Part shown: positions 51,152 to 59,301 of the stretch, piece by piece
Numbering within the stretch: the first letter of the stretch is position 1
Layout of the letters: each line of letters starts with the position of its first letter
From: Natroniella sulfidigena
GTDB taxonomy: Bacteria > Bacillota > Halanaerobiia > Halobacteroidales > Halobacteroidaceae
DNA length: 64,000 bases
Assembly (NCBI RefSeq): GCF_023223645.1
Contig: NZ_JALKBY010000013.1
Coordinates: 1 to 64,000, forward strand
Direction: 5' to 3'
Program-made: the position numbers and the translations under genes
The notes under the pieces: model-generated
What the model was told of the DNA's origin: nothing
What the model saw: only the letters and a program-made list of their open reading frames with translations
Database searches by the model: none

Positions 51152-54100
51152 CTAGATTATCTCCTGCAACCTTTCACCTTGCTCACCATTGACAAAATAA
51201 AGATATCCATTTACTTCTTCCTGCCCACTTATCTTCTTAACTGCTTGTTGATAGATCTTGATTTGCTCTCTATATTTCTCTACTAACTCTACTATATCTT
51301 CTGGCTTATTAATTCGGTTCGTCTTCCAATCAACTACCGCTAATCTTCCATCATCCTCTTTGAAAATAAAATCAATTATTCCTCTGATCTTATTCTCTTC
51401 AGTTTCTAGATAAAAAGGAACCTCTCCTTGATATTTAGCTTTGATTAGTCGTTCAAACTGCTTACAACTTCTAAGTTTAGAAATCATATCTACTACTTCA
51501 TCCTTCAGGCCTTTATACTGCTTATGCTCAGGATATAAGTTGAAAAGATAATCGAAATCTACTTCTAAACCCTTAGAGAGCAATTCAATTCCTTTATGGA
51601 CTATACTACCTTTCAACCCTCCATAATCATCATTTAATAATGAAATATTAAGCTGCTGCTCACCTTCAACTTCCTGCTTATCCTTCATTAATTGGGAGGG
51701 AGTTACTATCTTCTTGCCATAATTAAAATCAGCTGTCAGATCTATTATGTTATCTTGAACAAAGCTTTCAGACTCCTCTTGAATAGTTATTGAATCATCG
51801 CTCCCTTTACTAATAGCTATTACTAACTTTCTGCCTTCTAATTCAACCTTAATTTGATCGCTCTCTTTCTTTCTTGCTAGAAACTCTGCTAAATCATAAT
51901 TTAACCCCTCATCTAGTAACCATTTAAAGCTATTATGTAACTTAGGCTTCTTTTCATCTACTACTCCAGACAAAAATAACATCTCTTCTGCTCTGGTAAC
52001 TGCTACATAAAAGACCCTCTTCTCTTCCATCAGCTCTCTCTTTTTAAGCTCTTGTTTTAGAATACCATAGGTGAAATTCTCTTCCTTCTTTAACTGCTCA
52101 TTATAATATCTTAAGCCCAGATAGTTTTTATTCTCTATCTCATCACAGATAATAGTCGAAGTATTACTTCTCAGTCTACTATTCATATTAGCTAAAAAGA
52201 CTACAGGAAACTCCTTACCTTTAGAGGCATGGATGGTCATTAATCTCACCTTACCTTGCTCCCCACTTTCTGCTACTTCTGCTGTTTCTTCTTGTTCTTG
52301 ATTATTAATTAGCAATTCTAATTCCTTAACAAATTTATATAGATCTCCTTCATTATGGTAGCTAAATTCAGCAGCCTCCTTTAATAGCTTTTCTAAATTA
52401 GCCAACCGTTGCCCTGATAAATAACTCCTATATGCTCCACAATCGATCAAGATAGTATCGATCAAACGATCAATACTAACTCTATTCCTTAACTCTAACC
52501 AGCGATTAAACCTTTCTTTACTCTGCTGATCAATCTTAAATACCCGCTCTAATAAGCTCTCATCAGTAAACCTATAATTTTTACTATCAACCATCAGACT
52601 AAATAATTGATCATCACTTAAAGCAAATAATGGGCTTCTCATTAAACCAAAGGTAGTTAAATCATCTTGGGGAAAGATAAGACTCTTTAACGCTAAATAG
52701 ATATCATAAATCTCCTGTCGTTGATAAAATCCTACTCCGCTTACCGTTTGATAAGGAATATTATACGCTTCTAAAGCCTCTTCATACGCCTTCAACCTAG
52801 TTCTACTTCTGATCAAGATAGCTATATCTCCATAATCAACAGCAACCTTACCTCCATCTTTAGCTATCTTCTTCTGAGAATTATTTACTAACCACTTGAT
52901 CTTGCTAGCAATAGTCTCCCCTTCAGCCTCTGCACTACTATAATCTTGATCACTATCAGGCTTAGCAGTAGCTAATATTTCTAGATGTGAATCTAATTGC
53001 TCCCTCACCTCTTCAGAAAATCTAACTCCACGTCCATAGTCAAGAGATTGATAAGCTACATCATACTCATTCTCTTCAACCATTATCTTGGCAAAGACTA
53101 GATTAACAAAGTCGATAATCCCTTGGTTAGAACGAAAATTATCCTTGAGCTTAATCACCTGATCCTCTTTCTTAGTAGGAGAAATCTCTTCTAAGACCTG
53201 ATTAAAGATCCTAATATCTGCCCTTCTAAAACCATAAATTGACTGCTTGGGATCTCCTACTAAAAATAACTTATTTGGGGCCAACTCTTGATAGGAACGA
53301 TCAACAGTTACTAACGGGCCAACAATCTGCCACTGAAGCGGATTGGTATCTTGAAACTCATCAACCATAATAAAGCTAAACTCAGCCCTTAACTGTTGGA
53401 CTAAATCATAATCCTGCTTGAATAACTCTACAGTCTGTTGCTCTAAATCTAAGTAATCTAAATATCCCTTACTCTCTTTTAAGTGCTGATACTCCTCTTT
53501 GATTAATTGATAGATTCTTAATATTGATCCTAATATTTCAGGCTCTAGCAAAGCATCATCCTGCTCAGTAACTATAATTGGAGTACCATTCTTGTGAGGC
53601 ATTAACTCTAGGATAGCACTCCTTAATCTCTTATGTAGCTTATTAACAGCTAGTTTGCTTTGATTGCCACCTTCCCAATCCCCTGCTGTCATTGCTCTGT
53701 AGATACTAAGCTCTTTATCTTTATCAAAGTTATAAAAACAGCGAATCAGCTCAAAATGTAACTCTAACAACTCCAGCTTGGTATTATTCTTTTGATCTTT
53801 AGAATACTCACTCAGCTTACTAGCTAAATTCTCATATAACTTAATTATCTTTTTAACTACAATAACACCTTCAGACTCATTCTGAGGTTGATACTGATCT
53901 AAAGCTTGAATCATTCCTTGGATCTCTTCATCTGCTAGATAGTCCTTAATTACTCTCAAGTTGATATCATAAACTAGCTCTCCTAAATCACCATTGATCT
54001 GATTTGAATCCCTACTAACTAATAGCTCATCTAATCTACCTCTGATAGTCAACATACTCTTAAAGAGATCAACTGACTTCCTCTTACCATAACTGAAAGT

Positions 54101-54640
54101 TAGTTGCCATAAATCCTGATAAACCTCTTGCTCAGATGACCCCCTAATCCGATCTATAACATTAATGATTGCCTCATCCTTTAACCGTTCCTCTTCAATC
54201 CCTTCTAAAACTCTAAAGTCAGCTCTGACCCCTGCCTTAAAGAAGTATTTACGTAAGATCTCACTACACAAAGAATGGATTGTAGAGATTCTTCCCTGAT
54301 TTAAATTATCCAAAATATAAAAGATCCACTCCGACTCCTTTGAACTTAGCTGATCGCTATTTTGACTGAGATACTGCTCAAATCTCTCTCTAATTCTATC
54401 TTTCATCTCTCCAGCTGCTTTTTTAGTAAAGGTAATCGCTATAATCTTATTTAAAGCATCCTGCTGATACATCAAACCACCTTCTGCAACTGGACGCAAT
54501 AATATCTCTAAATAACGCTCCGTTAAGACTCTAGTCTTACCACTTCCTGCTCCCGCATTAATCGCTAAATTCTTATCTAAAGTAATTACTGCCTGCGCCT
54601 GTTCAGCAGTAAACTCAATCCCTCTAATCTGTTGGCCCAT
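51152..54640 (-). CDS. addA: AddA helicase-nuclease (ATP-dependent, UvrD-type)
   Basis: Subunit A of the AddAB recombination machine that resects double-strand breaks to Chi. Superfamily-1A helicase motifs: FTAEQAQAVI and AGAGSGKTRVLTERYLEIL (Walker A), IMVDEFQDTNPLQW (Walker B), LFLVGDPKQSIYGFRRADI, VRLMTIHASKGKEFPVVFL, and YVAVTRAEEML. The C-terminus has a RecB-type PD-(D/E)xK nuclease with GIIDFIFKEDDGRLAVVDWK TN and a Tyr. Length 1162, as in Firmicutes. It follows addB with 0-base spacing. No terminator of note follows. Confidence 0.95.
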   Translation of the reverse strand: MGQQIRGIEFTAEQAQAVITLDKNLAINAGAGSGKTRVLTERYLEILLRPVAEGGLMYQQDALNKIIAITFTKKAAGEMKDRIRERFEQYLSQNSDQLSSKESEWIFYILDNLNQGRISTIHSLCSEILRKYFFKAGVRADFRVLEGIEEERLKDEAIINVIDRIRGSSEQEVYQDLWQLTFSYGKRKSVDLFKSMLTIRGRLDELLVSRDSNQINGDLGELVYDINLRVIKDYLADEEIQGMIQALDQYQPQNESEGVIVVKKIIKLYENLASKLSEYSKDQKNNTKLELLELHFELIRCFYNFDKDKELSIYRAMTAGDWEGGNQSKLAVNKLHKRLRSAILELMPHKNGTPIIVTEQDDALLEPEILGSILRIYQLIKEEYQHLKESKGYLDYLDLEQQTVELFKQDYDLVQQLRAEFSFIMVDEFQDTNPLQWQIVGPLVTVDRSYQELAPNKLFLVGDPKQSIYGFRRADIRIFNQVLEEISPTKKEDQVIKLKDNFRSNQGIIDFVNLVFAKIMVEENEYDVAYQSLDYGRGVRFSEEVREQLDSHLEILATAKPDSDQDYSSAEAEGETIASKIKWLVNNSQKKIAKDGGKVAVDYGDIAILIRSRTRLKAYEEALEAYNIPYQTVSGVGFYQRQEIYDIYLALKSLIFPQDDLTTFGLMRSPLFALSDDQLFSLMVDSKNYRFTDESLLERVFKIDQQSKERFNRWLELRNRVSIDRLIDTILIDCGAYRSYLSGQRLANLEKLLKEAAEFSYHNEGDLYKFVKELELLINNQEQEETAEVAESGEQGKVRLMTIHASKGKEFPVVFLANMNSRLRSNTSTIICDEIENKNYLGLRYYNEQLKKEENFTYGILKQELKKRELMEEKRVFYVAVTRAEEMLFLSGVVDEKKPKLHNSFKWLLDEGLNYDLAEFLARKKESDQIKVELEGRKLVIAISKGSDDSITIQEESESFVQDNIIDLTADFNYGKKIVTPSQLMKDKQEVEGEQQLNISLLNDDYGGLKGSIVHKGIELLSKGLEVDFDYLFNLYPEHKQYKGLKDEVVDMISKLRSCKQFERLIKAKYQGEVPFYLETEENKIRGIIDFIFKEDDGRLAVVDWKTNRINKPEDIVELVEKYREQIKIYQQAVKKISGQEEVNGYLYFVNGEQGERLQEII

Positions 54641-57472
54641 TTATAACTCCTCCTTTCTACAAAAGAGTTGACTTTGACAATAACTACATCCACTCTGCTC
54701 TTCTTCTAGTGAGTACTTACCCTGCTTGATCCCTTGAATACAAGATTTAATCAACTCCTTAGTCTCTTCTAATCTTGCTCTAAACTCTTCAGTCCTTTGA
54801 TCCTGATTAGTTTTCTGGATTACCCCACTATTAATTATCTTCTTACAGCCGATCCTATCATCTGGTCTCAATCCATAATAGCTACCAAAGGCAACATCAG
54901 CCCCAAACTCTTTTTCCACCGCCATAATATAAAGTGGAATTTGAATCGGATTAGTAGTTAAATTTTTATTAGTAACCTTACCACTCTTATAATCAATCAC
55001 ACCATAGACATCCTGCTTCTGATTATAATCTATCCGATCAACCCTTCCTGAAAACTTATACCCTTCAATCACTTCTAGAGATTTAAACTCCCACTCTGCC
55101 TCTGCAAAACTAAAATCATCGATCTTAGTCCTACCTAGTTTAGCCTCCTTCTCTGCAGCTAAGAATTCTTCAAAGATTGGCCCTAGTTGCTTATCTTGTA
55201 AATAACGATGCCCTTCTGCTTGCCAATAGAAATTTTTCTCAAACAATGGATAATTAGAGAGTACTTGCTCGACTACATTAAGTAATTTTTCTTCAGCAAA
55301 TTGATAATTGTCATCATTAACCCTATCTCCAAACTGACCATGAAATTCCTCTACAATCTGATGTAATATTCTCCCGCGTTCTACATTATGTACTTCTTCA
55401 TTATATTCAACAGTTCCTAATTCAAAAATATGATCAACAAGAAAGGCAAACGGACAACTATTATATTTTTCCAACATATGAGCAGAATAATTGTAATCAG
55501 CATTGAATTTATTCTCCAACCACCTTAAATTATCTTCATCTTCAAGTAATCCCTGACAGCTACTGACCTCTTTACTAGCCCCTCTAACCTTTTGCGCCTC
55601 CTTAGTAGAATAAATAACTTTATTACCTTCAGCTATCTTACCCAAAATCTGCTCCTGATCTACTACTCTAAACAACTCCTGTAAATATGATGTAAGTAAC
55701 GGTTGATCCTCATCTATAGCAGATGAATAAGTAACTATAACCTCTTTATTAGCTGCCAAAATATTATTAAAGAGAGTATATCTATCCTTGACCTGCTTGT
55801 CCTCTAGATCAACCCCCAACAATTCTAAATAACCCTTTAATGGCTCTTTGCTTACAGCAGGATATTGACTCTGGCTCATACCTAACAAGAAGATGTAGTC
55901 AAAATCTCCTGCCCTCAACTCTAAATTTCCTGTAACTTTAATCCCTCGCTGATTAGCAGGCTTATATTTACCTTCTAACATAGCTTCCTGCAATAAATCT
56001 ATCCACTGGCTAATGGCTCTTTTCTCAGTTCCAAAAACCTTATTTAAGCCCTCAATTATCCCCTGGATACCTTGCCAAGCTGCTAATAAATCATCATTAT
56101 TAGCTAAATCTACTTTTAACCCAAATTTCAACTCGATTAATAACTCACTCAACTTTCCCACAAATTTTCTAAACTGAACCTTTTCTTTTAGATCCCACTC
56201 TAAGACCTCTCTAAACAATCTCAAGACTTGATTAACCTCTTCTAACTCATCTACTTGAACCTCTTCTTCTAGATTATTAATTAACTTCCAACCTTCAACC
56301 TCAAATCTTAAACTCTTAAGTACCAGCTCTAAATCATCGGTGATCTTTCTTCCTAAGCCAAAATTAATTAAGTCATTATCTACTACAGCCAGTAACTGTT
56401 GATGATCAAAATTACCATCCAATACCTCCAATAATGCAAAGGCTGCCTTAGCAACTGGTGAAGCCAATAAAGGAAGAGAGATCCTGTTATCATAAACTAA
56501 ATTATAATCAGCAAAAACACGATCTAAATCAGGTAAATAGTCCTCAGGACGAGAGAAGGCTAGTCCAATTCTATCAAGAGCTATACCTGTCTGGGCCAAC
56601 TCCCTGATCTTTTTAGCCACAAAGTTTAGCTCATCCATCCTACTTTTAGCCTCTACTATCTGCAATTTATGCTCCAGATACTGCTCCCAGTTATACTTTT
56701 CTGCTTTAATCTGATTAGAAAAGAGATCCTGAATCAATCGATTATCTTGACTGGTTTTATCAACTAAAACAAAGCCTTCTGCTTCTAATCTAGCCACTAC
56801 ACTATCTAAATTACTAAATAACTTTTTCTTCTGCTGATGATAATCGATCAAGATCACAAAATCTTCCACATACTCTGCTAACTTCAAAATCAACTCTAAC
56901 TCTACCCCTCTAATCACATAGAATCTAGCCAAAAATATCCTCTTTAGCTCAGGATAAAGATAAGTAAAATCTTCTGCTGATAATTTATCTAAGAGCACTT
57001 GATAAGCTTGCCATTTACTAATAAATCCTGACCCCTTTAATTTAGCCTGAAACTGCTGATAAATCTCTACTAACTCTCTTAATACCGAATCAACACCTTC
57101 ATACTTAGATAGATCTATCATTTCTGCATCAATATTATTGATAAATTCCAATAAATATTTCACAGAATTATGATCAAAGTAATCATAATCTTGACTCTTC
57201 AATACTTCCTCTAATATATACTTTAGTTCATTATCAGTTAATATCTGAGACTGACCATCTACTTTGAAATACAACTCTCTAAATAAATGATCTAGAGAGA
57301 TTATATTATTTAATTCTATTGCTTGTTCTTTACTATTTCTTAAAAGCTTCTCTCTCATAGTATTTTGCATTTCAAAGTAAGGGACTACATATAATAAATC
57401 TTCTTCTTTCAAATAGTAATCTAATCCTCTATTCTGCAATGGATTAGTCTCGCTATAGATTAACCTCTTCAT
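54641..57472 (-). CDS. addB: AddB-like nuclease subunit with 4Fe-4S cluster
   Basis: Partner of AddA. The C-terminal region has the nuclease motif FSGRVDRIDYNQKQDVYGVI DYKSG and the four cysteines of the AddB iron-sulfur nuclease (YNSCPFAFL, then CSYCQSQLFC, C-x2-C-x5-C). The N-terminus has no Walker A (LYVVPYFEMQNTMREKLL stands where AddB has a P-loop), as in RexB, so ATP binding is doubtful. Length about 943, shorter than the usual 1100-1200 for AddB. GAGGGTGG is spaced for ATG at 57472. It precedes addA in the usual order. Confidence 0.9.
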   Translation of the reverse strand: MKRLIYSETNPLQNRGLDYYLKEEDLLYVVPYFEMQNTMREKLLRNSKEQAIELNNIISLDHLFRELYFKVDGQSQILTDNELKYILEEVLKSQDYDYFDHNSVKYLLEFINNIDAEMIDLSKYEGVDSVLRELVEIYQQFQAKLKGSGFISKWQAYQVLLDKLSAEDFTYLYPELKRIFLARFYVIRGVELELILKLAEYVEDFVILIDYHQQKKKLFSNLDSVVARLEAEGFVLVDKTSQDNRLIQDLFSNQIKAEKYNWEQYLEHKLQIVEAKSRMDELNFVAKKIRELAQTGIALDRIGLAFSRPEDYLPDLDRVFADYNLVYDNRISLPLLASPVAKAAFALLEVLDGNFDHQQLLAVVDNDLINFGLGRKITDDLELVLKSLRFEVEGWKLINNLEEEVQVDELEEVNQVLRLFREVLEWDLKEKVQFRKFVGKLSELLIELKFGLKVDLANNDDLLAAWQGIQGIIEGLNKVFGTEKRAISQWIDLLQEAMLEGKYKPANQRGIKVTGNLELRAGDFDYIFLLGMSQSQYPAVSKEPLKGYLELLGVDLEDKQVKDRYTLFNNILAANKEVIVTYSSAIDEDQPLLTSYLQELFRVVDQEQILGKIAEGNKVIYSTKEAQKVRGASKEVSSCQGLLEDEDNLRWLENKFNADYNYSAHMLEKYNSCPFAFLVDHIFELGTVEYNEEVHNVERGRILHQIVEEFHGQFGDRVNDDNYQFAEEKLLNVVEQVLSNYPLFEKNFYWQAEGHRYLQDKQLGPIFEEFLAAEKEAKLGRTKIDDFSFAEAEWEFKSLEVIEGYKFSGRVDRIDYNQKQDVYGVIDYKSGKVTNKNLTTNPIQIPLYIMAVEKEFGADVAFGSYYGLRPDDRIGCKKIINSGVIQKTNQDQRTEEFRARLEETKELIKSCIQGIKQGKYSLEEEQSGCSYCQSQLFCRKEEL

Positions 57473-57601
57473 TACACATACCACCCTCATTAGTAATTTA
57501 TTGGCTTAAAACCAATATTATCTTACCATAGTATTCAAATTCTATACTTTCTTTAATTATCCTTGATAAGAGCAAGCGGGCCAACAGTTACATACAATTA
57601 A

Positions 57602-57630
57602 AAGGCCAGATCCGTTTAGAATCTGACCTT
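57602..57630 (-). terminator. Hairpin after the radical SAM/small ORF unit
   Basis: AAGGCCAGAT / ATCTGACCTT (one mismatch) with a nine-base loop. The following T run is short, so efficiency is uncertain. Confidence 0.55.
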
Positions 57631-57645
57631 AAATCCTATTTATAC

Positions 57646-57705
57646 TTAATTTAACTCTTTCTTTATCTTATCAACAATTTTTATATCGGCTGGTACATTA
57701 ACCAT
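57646..57705 (-). CDS. Possible 19-residue ORF downstream of radical SAM gene
   Basis: ATG at 57705, 4 bases after the radical SAM stop, encodes MVNVPADIKIVDKIKKELN, then TAA. AAAGGATG lies 8 bases upstream, within the end of the preceding gene, so it could be translationally coupled. A hairpin follows. It may be a real microprotein or the fragment left from a longer gene; there is no family match I can name. Confidence 0.35.
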   Translation of the reverse strand: MVNVPADIKIVDKIKKELN

Positions 57706-57709
57706 ACTA

Positions 57710-59098
57710 TCATCCTTTATCATTTAATATGCTATCAAATGTATTTTTAAAATCCGAAACTACCTCTTTTTCTTTTATAAAATTCTTATGCTTCCCTTTC
57801 AAACCACAATACATTTTTTTACCATAGTCCATTTCTCGATTACAAATATAATCTTCTAAGCTATCTAATTCTATCTCTTCATTGTGATGGCATATTATAA
57901 AATTCAAATCATTCTCATTACAAAGATTTCTCAATTTTTTATATTGTTCTTCTAATTCTTCTTTTTTTATATAAAAATCTTTACCTTCTTTTTTCATTTC
58001 ATCTCTTATATCAAATTTTTTTGGAAAACGATTATGCTCATCTTCTTCTAAGGCATCATTTATAAATTTAACAGTACCTTTATATTCATCTTCATCCTTA
58101 TCATAAAAATTAGCTCTTAACCCATCCACAATTATTATTTTAGTTCCTCTCTTTTTTATCTCTGTAATTAAGTTTTTCATAGCCATTTCAAATACTTCTT
58201 TCAATATTTCTTTTAGTTTACCTTTTTCAACCTCTTCATATAAATTTTCATTTACATTCTTATATATTTTCATAGGATATAAAGGACTAATTCTCACTGC
58301 AGTCGTAATTCCTTTATCATTTAATTTACCTAATGCTTCCAATCTCTCATCAGGACTAGGAGCTCCAGGCTCAAGACAGTTAGCTAATTCTTCATCCAAA
58401 GTAGTAATTGTCATTTGAACATAGTAATTTTTTCTTTTTTCTTTGAGTTTATCTAAATACATATCTTCTGCAATCAAACTGCTTTTAGTAACAATTTTAG
58501 CTGGATAATCATAATCATTTAGCACTCCTAATAATTCACATGTGCTTTTTCTTGTTTTCTCAATTTCTTGAAACGGATCAGTTACTCCACCTATTCTTAA
58601 AGGAAGTTTCTGTGAAATTAGATATTTAGGTTCTTCTTTGATAATTTTAGCACTATCATTACAATCGATTAATTTAAGTTGTTTTTCTTCATTATTTTCA
58701 TTTTCTATCTCCTCAAATATATTTTTTAGATATTTTACTGAATACACAGTTTGAGCATTTTTCCTTCCATAATTATTAAGTCCATTTTCATTTCCTCTCT
58801 CAATATATATATCTTTTTGAAAACAATAAGCACAATTATGATAACATCCATTTCCATATGGATCAAAATGCAGTGGATAATAACACTTTTGTTCTCTTCT
58901 TAATTTCAAGTTATATCCAGAACCTTTTTCTTCTTTCAAAATAGCTTCTAAATTCTCCATCATGTAAGATAACTTTTTAGAAATGTATTTTTCTTTTAAC
59001 TCATTCGAAAGATCATTTTCTAAAGCTATTTTTTTAAGTTTTTCTATCATTTTCTTTAAAAGCTTTTCGTTTTTCTTGAAATAATTATCTTTTTCCAT
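57710..59098 (-). CDS. Radical SAM protein of the spore-photoproduct-lyase-like group
   Basis: Radical S-adenosylmethionine enzyme. The cluster motif is CYHNCAYCF (C-x3-C-x2-C) at about residues 95-105, preceded by a YPLHFDPYGNG segment, with GGVTDPFQEIEKTRKSTCEL and IVTKSSLI later, the layout of the SplB-like DNA-repair photolyase family. It may repair DNA or modify a macromolecule. The N-terminal 85 residues are a charged helical region not seen in SplB. Codon and residue use (very Lys/Asn/Glu/Ile-rich) differ from addAB, suggesting separate origin. AGGAGGT is spaced for ATG at 59098. It lies between addB and the McrBC-like pair, with its own terminators either side. Confidence 0.85.
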   Translation of the reverse strand: MEKDNYFKKNEKLLKKMIEKLKKIALENDLSNELKEKYISKKLSYMMENLEAILKEEKGSGYNLKLRREQKCYYPLHFDPYGNGCYHNCAYCFQKDIYIERGNENGLNNYGRKNAQTVYSVKYLKNIFEEIENENNEEKQLKLIDCNDSAKIIKEEPKYLISQKLPLRIGGVTDPFQEIEKTRKSTCELLGVLNDYDYPAKIVTKSSLIAEDMYLDKLKEKRKNYYVQMTITTLDEELANCLEPGAPSPDERLEALGKLNDKGITTAVRISPLYPMKIYKNVNENLYEEVEKGKLKEILKEVFEMAMKNLITEIKKRGTKIIIVDGLRANFYDKDEDEYKGTVKFINDALEEDEHNRFPKKFDIRDEMKKEGKDFYIKKEELEEQYKKLRNLCNENDLNFIICHHNEEIELDSLEDYICNREMDYGKKMYCGLKGKHKNFIKEKEVVSDFKNTFDSILNDKG

Positions 59099-59210
59099 CT
59101 TATACCTCCTGATGAATGATATTACTTTCATAAGTGATTATATTAACTGATCTAGTTAACTATTCGTATATTCAAAAATTAACACTATTAAAAATATCAT
59201 ATAACAAAAA

Positions 59211-59236
59211 AAGCCAGCTTCGTTAGAAACTGACTT
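59211..59236 (-). terminator. Terminator after McrC-like gene
   Basis: AAGCCAGCTTC / GAAACTGACTT with a four-base loop (two mismatches), then TTTTTTT on the minus strand, 65 bases past the McrC-like stop. It separates that operon from the radical SAM gene. Confidence 0.75.
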
Positions 59237-59301
59237 TAAACAAAATTACTATTCTTTTTAAAATAATTTCGTAATAATATATTTGCTTTCTTCTGATTCT
59301 T

